From NCBI RefSeq assembly GCF_000973105.1, contig NC_015844.1, positions 1,360,501-1,424,500 on the forward strand: a DNA stretch of 64,000 bases, in the 5' to 3' direction. The DNA is from Zobellia galactanivorans. Lineage in GTDB: Bacteria; Bacteroidota; Bacteroidia; Flavobacteriales; Flavobacteriaceae. Made by a program: the position numbers and the translations under genes. The notes under the pieces were generated by a model. It saw nothing but the letters and a program-made list of their open reading frames with translations, ran no database searches and was not told the DNA's origin. Positions 54,672-64,000 of this stretch are shown in pieces; the first letter of the stretch is position 1, and each line of letters opens with the position of its first letter.

Positions 54672-56690
54672 ATGAAGTTGCTTCGCTTCATACCCATTAA
54701 ACTGACACTGGTTTTGATTTTGGGTATTATAGTGGGCAATTATCTTCAGCTTCCCGTTCCTTACCCTATGGCAACTTGTCTAGCCCTTCTCGTGGCTTTA
54801 GGCATACTACGTTTCAATGATAAATGGAACGAATCGCATCTATTTGGCTATCTAGCTGTTTTGACCACACTATCCACCGGTATTTTCGCCACGTCACTGG
54901 CTCACCCTGAAAACCAGGCAAACCACTATCTCAACCACGATTTTAAGGGAAACCACACTTGGCACATCAAGATTTCAAGGGTATTGAAGCCCACGTCCTT
55001 TTCCGATAGATATATTGGCGAAATCCGAGGGCTCGACCAACAAAGGGCCACTGGTAAGGTATTGCTCAACCTTACTCCTGATTCCACTCTTCAAAAATTT
55101 CAAGTCGATGACGAATTGGTATGGTACGGAAGCATTACAAAAACAAGGGAGGCTTTGAATCCGCATCAGTTCAATTACAAAGCATACCTAAACGGACTGG
55201 GCATATCCCATCAAATACAGATGGCGCCCAAAGCATTTATCTCCCTTGAAAAGACCTCTTCAAGCCTATACGGTCTAGCCGCAAAGACACGTAACCACAT
55301 CATCTCCCAACTACGGAAAGCCCGTTTTGGCAAAGACGAACTAAGCATTATCCAAGCCTTGCTCCTTGGGCAACGCAACGATATTTCCGAAGAAACCTAC
55401 ACAGATTACAAAAACGCGGGCGCCGTTCATATTCTAGCGGTTTCAGGACTACACATTGGTATTTTGTTGCTATTGCTACAGTTTCTTTTACGCCCCATTG
55501 AGCGGCTTCCTAAGGGCAAAAGCGTAAAACTGGCCATGACCGTGATTTTACTATGGGGCTTTGCCTTTCTTTCGGGCCTATCGGCCTCGGTCGTAAGGGC
55601 GGTGACCATGTTTTCCTTCTTGGCCTATAGCATGTATCTCAACCGACCGAACAATACGTTCAACATTTTGGCCCTATCCATGTTCTTCATTCTATTGGCC
55701 ATTGACCCGAACCTGCTCTTTCAGGTAGGTTTTCAAATGAGCTATACGGCAGTGCTCGCCATCGTTTGGTTCTATCCACGGATACAGAAGTTGTGGCTCC
55801 CCAAAAACCTGGTCGTTCGCAAGGCCTGGGAGCTACTATCGGTAAGTATAGCCGCACAGTTGGGCGTTCTCCCGATAAGCCTATTCTATTTCCATCAATT
55901 TCCGGCTTTGTTCTTCATAAGCAACCTGCTGATCGTTCCTGCACTGGGCGCCCTATTGGGAATCGGTATCTTGATCATTCTATTGGCCTTGGCAGACGTC
56001 TATCCTAACCTACTGATCAGCTCTTACGACACCCTGATCGGGTGGATGAACTCCATCATTGCCTGGGTAGCACAACAAGAAGCCTTTGTTTTCAAGAACA
56101 TCCCATTCGACGGGGTTCAAATGGCACTGGCCTATGCCGGTCTTTTTTGCCTCGCCTTACTGATCGGCCGTCCAAATTTCAAAAAGGTGCTTGCCCTTGC
56201 CATGACGGTCATAACATTTCAGTTGTGGCTTCTATATTGCCATTACGAAGCTTCAGAAAAAAATGTACTGCTTCTGGTCCATCAAACCAAGAACACCGCC
56301 CTCATTCACCAAATGGGAAAAGAACTGCAGGGCATAAGCAGGGACACAGCCCGCCTAGGCACAATTATCCGCGATTACAGCGTTGCTGAGCGAATTTCCG
56401 ACATCTCCTACCCCAACCTCAAGAACAGCTATGTATGGAAGGATAAAAAGCTTTTGGTCATCGACAGTCTTGCCGTCTATCCCGGAAACAATAGGCAGGT
56501 CGATTACCTTATCCTTACCCAATCGCCCAAACTCAATCTTGAAAGGGTCATCGCCAAATTGGAGCCGCGGTGTATTATTGCCGATGGCAGCAACTACAAA
56601 AGCTATATCGACCGGTGGAAGCAGACCTGCCTAAAAAGAAAACTCCCTTTTCACGCTACTGGCGAAAAGGGAGCCTATTATTTCGATTGA
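54672..56690 (+). CDS. comEC: ComEC/Rec2 DNA-uptake channel without metallo-beta-lactamase domain
   Basis: A 672-residue polytopic protein. The N-terminal DUF4131 part is followed by the Competence domain (VHILAVSGLHIGILL, GFAFLSGLSASVVRAVTMFS, FQVGFQMSYTAVLAIVWF). The C-terminal 170 residues hold a compact soluble part, DSLAVYPGNNRQVDYLILTQSP, without the HxHxDH metal motif of the usual ComEC metallo-beta-lactamase domain. It should carry single-stranded DNA into the cytoplasm. The last codons hold a terminator for the convergent peptide transporter. Confidence 0.9.
   Translation: MKLLRFIPIKLTLVLILGIIVGNYLQLPVPYPMATCLALLVALGILRFNDKWNESHLFGYLAVLTTLSTGIFATSLAHPENQANHYLNHDFKGNHTWHIKISRVLKPTSFSDRYIGEIRGLDQQRATGKVLLNLTPDSTLQKFQVDDELVWYGSITKTREALNPHQFNYKAYLNGLGISHQIQMAPKAFISLEKTSSSLYGLAAKTRNHIISQLRKARFGKDELSIIQALLLGQRNDISEETYTDYKNAGAVHILAVSGLHIGILLLLLQFLLRPIERLPKGKSVKLAMTVILLWGFAFLSGLSASVVRAVTMFSFLAYSMYLNRPNNTFNILALSMFFILLAIDPNLLFQVGFQMSYTAVLAIVWFYPRIQKLWLPKNLVVRKAWELLSVSIAAQLGVLPISLFYFHQFPALFFISNLLIVPALGALLGIGILIILLALADVYPNLLISSYDTLIGWMNSIIAWVAQQEAFVFKNIPFDGVQMALAYAGLFCLALLIGRPNFKKVLALAMTVITFQLWLLYCHYEASEKNVLLLVHQTKNTALIHQMGKELQGISRDTARLGTIIRDYSVAERISDISYPNLKNSYVWKDKKLLVIDSLAVYPGNNRQVDYLILTQSPKLNLERVIAKLEPRCIIADGSNYKSYIDRWKQTCLKRKLPFHATGEKGAYYFD
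56633..56673 (-). terminator. Terminator of the peptide transporter, inside comEC's 3' end
   Basis: CTCCCTTTTC (56643-56652) pairs with 56664-56673. On the minus strand it is followed by TTTTCTTTTT. It lies 39 bases beyond the transporter stop at 56712 and overlaps the final comEC codons. Confidence 0.75.
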
Positions 56691-56711
56691 CATTACCCGT
56701 GTCTCAATTAC

Positions 56712-58082
56712 CTATGAAGCATCGGCACTTGTCATTTTCCTTTCGTTATCTTCCGCCCCATGTGTCAAAGCTTTTAGTTTGCTCAAAAACAACCATACCA
56801 AAGCACCGAATAGGATACAGAAAATAGCAATACCCGTAAACACCTTATATTCTCCAAATTGAGATGCGGACTCCCCTAAAATACCTGCCAATTTATTTCC
56901 AAAGCCCGTAGTTGCAAAGTATAGTCCCATCATTAAGGAAGCATATTTTGCCGGAGCCAATTTGGTCACGAATGAAAGCGATACCGGCGACAAGCTCAAT
57001 TCGCCAACGGTATGGAACAAATAGGCCAAAACCAACCAGTACATAGCTGATGATCCCGTACTTTGATATTGTGCCGTTGCCGCTGTCATAAACAAAAATC
57101 CCGTACCCATGATAATAAGACCCATTATCATTTTAAATAGCGAGGAAGCATGTTTGCCCTTCAACTTTCGTTTGGCCCAATAGCCGGCAACCGCAGTTCC
57201 GAGGGTAATAATAAAAAAGGAATTAGCGGCCTGAAACCATGAAGCCGGAACTTCCCATCCGAACAACATTCTATCCGTATAATCCTTGGCATACAGGTTC
57301 ATTAAGCCCCCTGCCTGCTCGAAGGCGCCAAAAAATACGATTACCATTAAGAAAGATATGATCAAAACGACAACCCTATCCTTTTCAATTTTGGTCAAGG
57401 GCCTTTTCAAGGACTCGCGATCCTCTACATTTTTCGATTTCCCTAAATAGTCACCAACGCCGTAGAGGTATTTTTGACCAAGAACGAATTGAACCAAGCC
57501 AAAGAACATACAAATTCCCGCCAGTCCAAAACCGTAGTGCCAGCCATAGACCTCGCCTACATATCCCACTATTAAACTAGAAAGAAATGCCCCGATATTG
57601 ATACCGATATAAAAAATGGTAAATCCCTTATCCCTTCTTATATCATCCTTTTTGTACAAGCCTCCTACCATAGTGGAAATATTAGGCTTTAGCATACCAA
57701 CACCTGAAATAATGAATCCCAGACCCGTGTAAAACGCCCACATTTCCTCAATAGCCAAAATACTATGGCCAATAACAAGAAGAATCGCCCCTAGAATTAC
57801 GGCCTTCTTTTGCCCAAGGATCCTATCCGCAATAATTCCGCCTGGTATAGAGGCCACATAAACCAACATGGTGTACCAACCGTAAAGCGCCAAAGCCTCA
57901 TTATTGGTCCAACCCAAACCAGGATTTACCTCAGAGGTCTTCGTTACCAGATACAAAACCAAAATAGCCCGCATTCCATAATACGAAAACCGTTCCCACA
58001 TTTCAGTGAAAAACAGGATGTATAAACCTACCGGATGCCCGAACAGCTCTTTTTCATGCGGTGCCTTTTCTACTAATGCCAT
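56712..58082 (-). CDS. Proton-dependent oligopeptide transporter (POT/PTR2)
   Basis: A 456-residue polytopic transporter. The proton-coupling ExxER motif is in TEMWERFSYYGMRAIL, the MFS loop is GGIIADRILGQKKAVILGA, and FYIGINIGAFLSSLIVGYVGE is a typical POT stretch. It imports di- and tripeptides with protons. It follows the dipeptidyl-peptidase gene by 127 bases on the same strand, which suggests that products of that enzyme are taken up here. Confidence 0.94.
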   Translation of the reverse strand: MALVEKAPHEKELFGHPVGLYILFFTEMWERFSYYGMRAILVLYLVTKTSEVNPGLGWTNNEALALYGWYTMLVYVASIPGGIIADRILGQKKAVILGAILLVIGHSILAIEEMWAFYTGLGFIISGVGMLKPNISTMVGGLYKKDDIRRDKGFTIFYIGINIGAFLSSLIVGYVGEVYGWHYGFGLAGICMFFGLVQFVLGQKYLYGVGDYLGKSKNVEDRESLKRPLTKIEKDRVVVLIISFLMVIVFFGAFEQAGGLMNLYAKDYTDRMLFGWEVPASWFQAANSFFIITLGTAVAGYWAKRKLKGKHASSLFKMIMGLIIMGTGFLFMTAATAQYQSTGSSAMYWLVLAYLFHTVGELSLSPVSLSFVTKLAPAKYASLMMGLYFATTGFGNKLAGILGESASQFGEYKVFTGIAIFCILFGALVWLFLSKLKALTHGAEDNERKMTSADAS

Positions 58083-58209
58083 AAAATTTGTTATTTGTTA
58101 AATTGATTTCTATCGAGATTAGCTTAAAAGTCGATTAAAATACTCTTTTTTTCGGGTCCTCCTTCTTGTCGAAAGAACTTCCTTCACTAATCTTTGTTGC
58201 TTTGGTCGT

Positions 58210-60390
58210 TTATTTTTTGGGGTGCAAAAGGTGCTCGCCCAAAAAGTTTGTCATTTTATTAAAAAGATGTACTCGGGTATTCCCTCCGTAAATTCCGTGG
58301 TTTTTATCGGGATAAATGGCCCAGTCAAACTGTTTGTTGGCCTGTACCAGGGCTTCTATCATACGCATTGAATTCTGCACATGTACGTTATCATCACCCG
58401 ATCCGTGAACCAACAAAAAATCACCTTTTAACATTTCAGGATAGTTCAACGGGGAGTTTTCATCGTAACCTGCCGGATTTTCCGCAGGCGTACGCAAAAA
58501 GCGCTCCGTATAAATGGTATCGTAAAAACGCCAAGTAGTAACGGGCGCTACGGCTATGGCCGTTTCAAAGACATCGTTTCCTTTCAGAATACAGTTCGTA
58601 GCCATGTGTCCCCCAAAGCTCCAGCCCCAAATTCCGGTTCTGTCTTCATCTATATAAGGCAATTTACTCAGCTCCCTAGCGGCTGCGATTTGGTCTTCCG
58701 TTTCATACTTCACCAAGTTTAGGTAGGTCGATTTTTTAAAGTCGGCCCCCTTAAAGCCTGTTCCCCTACCATCTACACAGGCCACCACATAACCTTGGGA
58801 AGCCAATTGTTGGTGCCATAGATCACGGGCATCCAACCAACTGTTGGAAACGCTCTGCGACCCTGGGCCACTGTACTGGTACATCAATAAGGGGTATTTT
58901 TTAGAAGGGTCGAAATCTTTTGGTTTCACCATATACATATTCAACTCGTTACCATTGATGTTTATGGTGGAAAACTCTTTCTCACTAAGTTCATAAGCCT
59001 TCAATTTTGTCATTAAGGCCTCATTGTTCTTTATTTCCTTCACCTCCTTACCGCTAAGTGCTTTTCGCAAGGTATATACAGGCGGGGTTTTGGCATTGGA
59101 ATAGGTATGGATAAAATAAGTGAAATCAGCACTGAAGTCGGCCGAGTTCGTACCAGCTTCGACAGCCAAGGCCTTTTTCTTCTTTCCATTACTTTCAATA
59201 CTGTAGACGCCCCTATTGATAGAACCGTTCTCGGTAGATTGATAATATACCTTGTCTTCCTTTTGGTCATACCCATAGTATCGGGTGACCTCCCACGGGC
59301 CTTTGGTTATCTGATTTACAAGACGCCCGTCTTGATCATGAAGGTAAATATGGTTATATCCGTCTTTCTCACTGGTCCAGATAAAGCTATCGTCCGCCAA
59401 AAAAGTAAGGTTATCGGTGATATCGACATAGGCCTTGTCTTTTTCTTCGAGCAAGACCGAAGCCGTATTGTTCTTTGCGTTTACCGAATAAAGCTTCAAA
59501 TCGTTCTGATGACGGTTCAGGGTCTGGACGCTAAGATAGTTCGGGTTGTTCATCCACTTGATACGCGGAATGTAATAGGGGTCGTTTAAATCTACCGCTG
59601 CCGTGCTTCCGGACTTCACATCGTACAAATGCAAACTCACCTTGGCATTGGCCTCACCGGCCTTAGGGTATTTGAACGTTTCTTGGCTTGGGTACAGGTC
59701 GGTTCCAAATACATCCATGGAAAACTCGGGCACCTCGCTTTCATCGAAACGCAAGAAGGCTATTTTGCTTCCATCGGTATTCCAATCAAAAGCACGGACA
59801 AAGGCAAACTCCTCTTCATAGACCCAATCGGTAACCCCGTTAATAATCTTGTTCTTCTCCCCGTCCGTTGTGAGTTGCTTTGTATTTCCCGAAAGCAAAT
59901 CGAACAAATACAGGTTGTTCTTGCTCACATAGGCCACTTTTGTTCCGTCAGGCGATAGCTTAGGCTCTTGTATCTTGGTATCTGAAACCTTGGTCAACTT
60001 TTTTGACTTTAGGTCATATACATAAAAAACACCAAGGGTAGAGCGTCTAAAAATGGACTCTAGTTCCGTAGCCAAGAGCACTTGTGATTCGTCATCACTA
60101 AACTGGTACGAGCTAAAACCATCTATTCCCGACAAATCCGCCGAACTGACGATGGTCTCCACTTTTTTCTGACTGGCATAATCAAACTTGTCAATGGTGG
60201 TAGCCCCATTCGCCCCTCTGTTCAAAATGGTGTATTGCTTCCCATTTTTCATTGACCTAAGGACATCAAGCCTTTCAATAGAAAATTCCCCACCATATAC
60301 TGCCTCTACTGTAATAACTTGTTTCTCTTGAGCATATGAAAACGCCAAAAAGGCGAAGACAAAAGAGACGCTTAAAACTAATTTCTGCAT
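58210..60390 (-). CDS. Dipeptidyl-peptidase IV (S9B)
   Basis: A 726-residue exported serine peptidase: signal peptide (LSVSFVFAFLAFSYAQ), N-terminal DPPIV beta-propeller with the FAFVRAFDWNTDGSKIAF-type Glu-containing helix EEEFAFV that holds the substrate amino terminus, and an alpha/beta-hydrolase domain. Catalytic triad: Ser591 (GWSFGGH), Asp666 (HGSGDDNV) and His698 (KNHGIYGG). It releases Xaa-Pro (and Xaa-Ala) dipeptides. It stands upstream of a POT transporter in a probable peptide-use operon. Confidence 0.95.
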   Translation of the reverse strand: MQKLVLSVSFVFAFLAFSYAQEKQVITVEAVYGGEFSIERLDVLRSMKNGKQYTILNRGANGATTIDKFDYASQKKVETIVSSADLSGIDGFSSYQFSDDESQVLLATELESIFRRSTLGVFYVYDLKSKKLTKVSDTKIQEPKLSPDGTKVAYVSKNNLYLFDLLSGNTKQLTTDGEKNKIINGVTDWVYEEEFAFVRAFDWNTDGSKIAFLRFDESEVPEFSMDVFGTDLYPSQETFKYPKAGEANAKVSLHLYDVKSGSTAAVDLNDPYYIPRIKWMNNPNYLSVQTLNRHQNDLKLYSVNAKNNTASVLLEEKDKAYVDITDNLTFLADDSFIWTSEKDGYNHIYLHDQDGRLVNQITKGPWEVTRYYGYDQKEDKVYYQSTENGSINRGVYSIESNGKKKKALAVEAGTNSADFSADFTYFIHTYSNAKTPPVYTLRKALSGKEVKEIKNNEALMTKLKAYELSEKEFSTININGNELNMYMVKPKDFDPSKKYPLLMYQYSGPGSQSVSNSWLDARDLWHQQLASQGYVVACVDGRGTGFKGADFKKSTYLNLVKYETEDQIAAARELSKLPYIDEDRTGIWGWSFGGHMATNCILKGNDVFETAIAVAPVTTWRFYDTIYTERFLRTPAENPAGYDENSPLNYPEMLKGDFLLVHGSGDDNVHVQNSMRMIEALVQANKQFDWAIYPDKNHGIYGGNTRVHLFNKMTNFLGEHLLHPKK

Positions 60391-60543
60391 AGAATGTTAT
60401 AAAAAGATTAAATCGCCCAAGTTTAGTGATAATTTTACAAAGATTTAAACTTTAAATCATAAAAATCCCTTGTTTTATCGTGCTTAATCTCAATCTCAGG
60501 TATAAACCATTATCATTATCTTTACCGACCGAAACCAAAAGCT

Positions 60544-61866
60544 ATGACCCAGCCCATAGAGGGATTCTCAAAACTGACGAAAGAGCAAAAAATAGATTGG
60601 CTAACGACCCATTACACAACAGACCCGGAAGCGGCAAAAGCACTGCTTAAAAGGTACTGGAATGTTGCCGAGGACGTTCAGCAATTGCACGACGAATTTA
60701 TAGAAAACACCATTACCAACTACTACCTTCCCCTTGGTATCGCCCCCAATTTTCTGATCAACAACAAGCTTTACGCCATTCCGATGGCCATAGAAGAAAG
60801 TTCGGTTGTAGCGGCAGCTAGCAAGGCGGCCAAATTCTGGCTCGACAAGGGCGGGTTTAAAACCCAGGTTCTAGGAACGGAGAAAATTGGACAGGTACAC
60901 TTTATGTACCACGGCAATAAGGAGCGGCTTACCGCTTTCTTTGAGCAGGTACGCCCAAAGCTTCTTTCCGATGCTTCGGCCATTACCAAGAACATGGAAA
61001 AAAGGGGCGGCGGCATCAACAAGATCGAGCTACGTGACAAAACCGAAGCCCTCGACCACTATTATCAGTTGCACTGCACCTTTGAGACCCTCGATGCCAT
61101 GGGGGCCAACTTCATCAATTCTTGCCTAGAGCAGTTTGCCAAGACCTTGAAGGCCGAAGCCCAATCCTTCCCTCTTTTTTCGGAGGAAGAAAAAGCGATT
61201 GAAATTGTGATGAGCATCTTATCGAACTATGTCCCCGATTGTTTGGTACGTGCGGAAGTAAGCTGCCCGGTAGACGAATTGAAAGGCGGAAGCAGCGAAT
61301 CGTCACGGCAATTTGCCGAAAAAATGGTGCAGGCCGTCAATATTGCCAAGGTAGAACCCCATAGGGCCGTGACCCACAACAAGGGTATTATGAACGGTAT
61401 AGATGCCGTTGTTCTTGCCACAGGCAACGATTTTAGGGCCGTTGAAGCGGGCATACACGCCTACGCCTCAAAAGACGGACCATACACAAGCCTTACCCAT
61501 GCCGCCATCGAAAACGGAACCTTCAAATTCTGGATCGAACTGCCCCTGGCACTCGGTACCATTGGCGGACTCACAAGCCTTCACCCATTGGTAAAATTGG
61601 CCATGGAAATATTAGGAAAACCATCGGCCCAAGAGTTGATGCAGATCGTGGCCGTTGCGGGCCTAGCGCAAAATTTTGCGGCAGTACGCTCTTTGGTCAC
61701 CACCGGTATTCAAGAAGGCCATATGAAAATGCACCTATTGAACATCTTGAACCAGCTAGGGGCCACAGAAGATGAAAAGAAAACCTTGACCCACCATTTT
61801 AAAAAACACTCGGCCACACACAATGCAGTAGTAGAGGCCTTTGAAAAGCTGAGGAGCACCAAATGA
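60544..61866 (+). CDS. mvaA: Hydroxymethylglutaryl-CoA reductase (class II-like)
   Basis: A 440-residue HMG-CoA reductase. The active-site Glu lies in AIPMAIEESSVVAAASKAAKF, the Lys/Asp region in HNKGIMNGIDAVVLATGNDFRAVE, and a C-terminal His in LTHHFKKHSAT. The gene-family name degradative comes from Pseudomonas mevalonii, but in Bacteroidota it is taken to work in isoprenoid synthesis. It overlaps the GHMP kinase gene by 4 bases (ATGA), supporting a mevalonate-pathway role. Confidence 0.93.
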   Translation: MTQPIEGFSKLTKEQKIDWLTTHYTTDPEAAKALLKRYWNVAEDVQQLHDEFIENTITNYYLPLGIAPNFLINNKLYAIPMAIEESSVVAAASKAAKFWLDKGGFKTQVLGTEKIGQVHFMYHGNKERLTAFFEQVRPKLLSDASAITKNMEKRGGGINKIELRDKTEALDHYYQLHCTFETLDAMGANFINSCLEQFAKTLKAEAQSFPLFSEEEKAIEIVMSILSNYVPDCLVRAEVSCPVDELKGGSSESSRQFAEKMVQAVNIAKVEPHRAVTHNKGIMNGIDAVVLATGNDFRAVEAGIHAYASKDGPYTSLTHAAIENGTFKFWIELPLALGTIGGLTSLHPLVKLAMEILGKPSAQELMQIVAVAGLAQNFAAVRSLVTTGIQEGHMKMHLLNILNQLGATEDEKKTLTHHFKKHSATHNAVVEAFEKLRSTK

Positions 61867-62777
61867 CAAAAGAGTTCTACAGTAACGGAAAACTGCTTTT
61901 AACCGGCGAATATGCCATACTTGACGGCGCATGGGGACTGGCCGTGCCCACAAAATTCGGACAGAGCCTAAAAATCAGTCCGAACACCACCCGTGAACTT
62001 TCATGGAAGAGTCTCGATGAAAAGGGAAACCCTTGGTTCAAAACCACCTTGGACATCGACAAAGTAATGAACCCTAAAAACAGACCATCTGACGAATCGG
62101 TAGATGGGGTATTGATCGGGCTTTTGCAGGAAGCAAATCAACTGAACCCTGATTTTCTTTCAGGAAGCCAAGGGTTTAAAGTAGAGACCCGACTGGATTT
62201 CCCAAGGGATTGGGGACTCGGTTCTTCGTCTACCCTAATCAACAACATAGCCCAATGGGCCAAAGTGGATGCCTTTCAACTGTTGTGGAATGCTTTTTCA
62301 GGAAGTGGATATGACATTGCCTGTGCCCAAAACAACAGTCCGATCCTCTACCAAGTAAAAGAAAAAAAAGCTACGGTGAAGCCCGTTGAATTCAATCCGA
62401 AATTTACCGACCGCCTTTTTTTCGTGCATTTGGATAAAAAACAGAACAGCCGCGAGGGGATCTCCCAATACCGAAAGATGGAATTCGACTCCCTTAGGCT
62501 GACCGAGAGCGTGACACGACTCACCCAAGAAGTATTGAAGTGCGAAGACTTAGCCACTTTTGAGACCCTTATGGAGCGCCATGAAGCCCTATTATCACGA
62601 ACACTTCAGACACCAACGATCAAACAACAACTTTTTCGCGACTATCCCGGAACCGTAAAAAGCTTAGGGGCATGGGGCGGTGACTTTGTTCTCGTATCGG
62701 GAAACCAAAACACTCCCGAATACTTCAAGAAAAAAGGATATCCTACGACCTTGACTTACGCCCAAATGGTTTTGTAA
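61863..62777 (+). CDS. GYDIA-family GHMP kinase
   Basis: A 304-residue GHMP-superfamily small-molecule kinase. Its ATP loop is GLGSSSTLINNIA and the name-giving motif GSGYDIACA follows; the N-terminus SNGKLLLTGEYAILDG is the usual GHMP entry. In Bacteroidota it is commonly coupled to HMG-CoA reductase, which suggests mevalonate or phosphomevalonate kinase activity, but the substrate is not shown by sequence. Its start overlaps mvaA. It ends in a two-way terminator. Confidence 0.88.
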   Translation: MTKEFYSNGKLLLTGEYAILDGAWGLAVPTKFGQSLKISPNTTRELSWKSLDEKGNPWFKTTLDIDKVMNPKNRPSDESVDGVLIGLLQEANQLNPDFLSGSQGFKVETRLDFPRDWGLGSSSTLINNIAQWAKVDAFQLLWNAFSGSGYDIACAQNNSPILYQVKEKKATVKPVEFNPKFTDRLFFVHLDKKQNSREGISQYRKMEFDSLRLTESVTRLTQEVLKCEDLATFETLMERHEALLSRTLQTPTIKQQLFRDYPGTVKSLGAWGGDFVLVSGNQNTPEYFKKKGYPTTLTYAQMVL

Positions 62778-62780
62778 TAC

Positions 62781-62815
62781 AAAAAAAAGGCCTTTCTTGA
62801 GAAAGGCCTTTTTTA
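62781..62815. terminator. Bidirectional terminator between GYDIA kinase and PpiD
   Basis: A 13-bp perfect stem (62784-62796 with 62801-62813, loop of 4) with A/T tracts on both sides, serving the plus-strand kinase and the minus-strand foldase. Confidence 0.94.
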
Positions 62816-62837
62816 TTATATCGATAAGCGTATTTTC

Positions 62838-64000
62838 TTAATAGAAAACCGCTCGGTTATCCTCAACTTCGGCAGCATCTTTCAAGGCTTGATAAACCGC
62901 TGTACTTACCCTAGCTTCACGAGAAGACTTTACAGCATTCGCATATGTACTATAGTTGTCCAATTTAGGCGCTTCGGTCCTTTTGGTCACGGTCAACATA
63001 TAAACCCCGGTATTGCCCTCTATCAAACCTGAAGTAGTTCCTTCTTTCATGGCAAAGGCGGTACCTACAACTGCCGGTTCCGAACCTGCACCTGGAATAG
63101 TCGGTGACTTTACGGTCAAAGCGGTAGCCGTTGAAACGCTCACATTGTTGTCCTTGGCCAAATCATCGATAGACTTGCCTTTATTAGCGGCGATAATTTG
63201 CTCGGCTTTTCTTTCTTTTCTGATTTTAGGCAGTACGATTGCCGATGCATCCTCTACCGACATCAAACCTTCGTCGTATGTCTTGGTCAATTGCACCACG
63301 GCGTATCCACCTACCAAATCAAAACGCTTGATATCACCAATTTGGGTTTCTTCATTAAAGGCCCATTGTACGATACTTCTTTGCTCACCAAGACCTGGCA
63401 AGTTTTCATCGGTAGCCTTGACCTTGTTCACTGGGCGAACAACGTATTTGTTTTCCTTTGCCAAATCACCAAAAGCCTTATCGGACTCTATTGAATTCAT
63501 TTCAAATTTGGTAGCATCGGTAAACAATTTGCTGGTCGTTTCTTCAGATGGCTCGATTTCACGGGCCAAGGTAGCTATCTGAACAATATCTTGCTTATCG
63601 TCGATTTTTATCACGTGAAAACCAAAGCTGGTTTCTACCATACCAATGGTTCCTACGCTGTTCTGAAAGGCGAAATCATTAAACTCAGGCACCATTCTTC
63701 CTTCTTGGAAATATCCAAGATCGCCACCGTTGGGCGCTGAAGGACCATCAGAGTTATCGCGGGCCAACTCAACAAATTTGGCATCTTTCTTTCGGGCTTC
63801 CGCAAGCAAACGCTTGGCTTCAGCCTCAGCTTCCTCTTTGGTACGGGTAATATCAGGATTGGCACGATCCGCCCCTTCGTATGTAATAAGAATGTGGCTG
63901 GCCTTTACCGACCCATTAGGTTTTCTTCCCACCATTCTGGAAACCTTGAAGTAATCGCCATCCCTATACGGACCATAAAGATCGCCAACCTTTAAACTCA
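62838..64000 (-). CDS. Parvulin-type peptidyl-prolyl isomerase / PpiD-like foldase (5' end outside window)
   Basis: The frame is open from the stop at 62838 to the window edge. The internal start at 63935 is not real: codons upstream (LKVGDLYGPYRDGDYFKVSR) continue the same protein. The first part is a parvulin domain (ASHILITYEG, FVELARDNSDGPSAPNGGDLGYF, FGFHVIKIDDKQ) and a second, more degenerate domain follows, as in PpiD/SurA-like periplasmic foldases of Bacteroidota. It helps fold outer-membrane and secreted proteins. The missing N-terminus should carry the membrane anchor. Confidence 0.88.
   Translation of the reverse strand, partial: SLKVGDLYGPYRDGDYFKVSRMVGRKPNGSVKASHILITYEGADRANPDITRTKEEAEAEAKRLLAEARKKDAKFVELARDNSDGPSAPNGGDLGYFQEGRMVPEFNDFAFQNSVGTIGMVETSFGFHVIKIDDKQDIVQIATLAREIEPSEETTSKLFTDATKFEMNSIESDKAFGDLAKENKYVVRPVNKVKATDENLPGLGEQRSIVQWAFNEETQIGDIKRFDLVGGYAVVQLTKTYDEGLMSVEDASAIVLPKIRKERKAEQIIAANKGKSIDDLAKDNNVSVSTATALTVKSPTIPGAGSEPAVVGTAFAMKEGTTSGLIEGNTGVYMLTVTKRTEAPKLDNYSTYANAVKSSREARVSTAVYQALKDAAEVEDNRAVFY

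Noticed and set aside
62838-63935. Complete PPIase gene starting at 63935
   Set aside because: The frame stays open with family-like sequence to the window edge; the ATG is internal.

Overview
The window is chromosomal DNA from a member of the Bacteroidota, most likely a marine Flavobacteriaceae (Zobellia/Maribacter-like). The support is: a complete gldK-gldL-gldM-gldN cluster (type IX secretion and gliding), many lipoproteins with acidic residues just after the lipobox cysteine, promoters of the Bacteroidota type (TAnnTTTG at -7) in front of many genes, flavobacterial families such as GYDIA-type GHMP kinase and HYC_CC_PP proteins, and a PL7 alginate lyase. No rRNA, tRNA, CRISPR array, insertion sequence or prophage was seen. 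Coding density is high and only one gap exceeds 300 bases (47591-47922).

Layout. 1-5738 (minus): RND efflux operon (adaptor, pump, truncated outer-membrane channel). 5844-8870: LRR lipid-free secreted protein and an ABC-F ATPase. 9008-10454: DUF983 protein and a convergent FAD oxidoreductase. 10486-15275: gldKLMN, followed upstream by an arginase-fold protein that has lost metal ligands (15399-16556) and topA (16669-19161). 19234-21402: LVIVD-repeat lipoprotein and a membrane protein. 21505-28450 (plus): miaB, a sigma-54 activator lacking a receiver domain, lptE, a TPR-like protein, secG, groES and groEL. 28467-28660: a previously uncalled 32-residue Lys/Ala/Pro peptide with its own promoter and terminator. 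28780-35075 (minus): copper locus (HMA protein, TonB-dependent receptor, CopA ATPase, an HMA-AraC fusion regulator, HYC_CC_PP protein). 35300-37074: surface lipoprotein, GAF/fRMsr-like protein. 37110-44330: purH, then the rod-shape operon mreB-mreC-mreD-PBP2-rodA. 44376-47590: exported nuclease and a methionine-sulfoxide-repair cluster (msrB, msrA, DoxX-like, an MsrA paralogue with altered active site). 47591-49327: alginate lyase with its own candidate operator. 49351-56690: C-terminal processing protease, surE, lpxB, NlpC/P60 lipoprotein, comEC without its nuclease-like domain. 56633-60390 (minus): peptide transporter and dipeptidyl-peptidase IV. 60544-62777: HMG-CoA reductase and GYDIA kinase (mevalonate pathway). 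62838-64000: truncated parvulin-type PpiD foldase.

Themes: envelope biogenesis (lptE, lpxB, secG, mre/rod, PpiD, T9SS), metal and oxidant stress (copper locus, Msr enzymes, chaperonins), and use of marine polymers (alginate lyase, DPP IV plus peptide uptake). The observations most worth a second look are the degenerate arginase-fold protein beside gldK, the HMA-AraC copper regulator with a dyad at the copA promoter, the uncalled basic micropeptide, the GCHWC MsrA paralogue, and several strong inverted repeats in front of stress and alginate genes. I did not find a wholly new multi-gene system; the window is mostly core genome.
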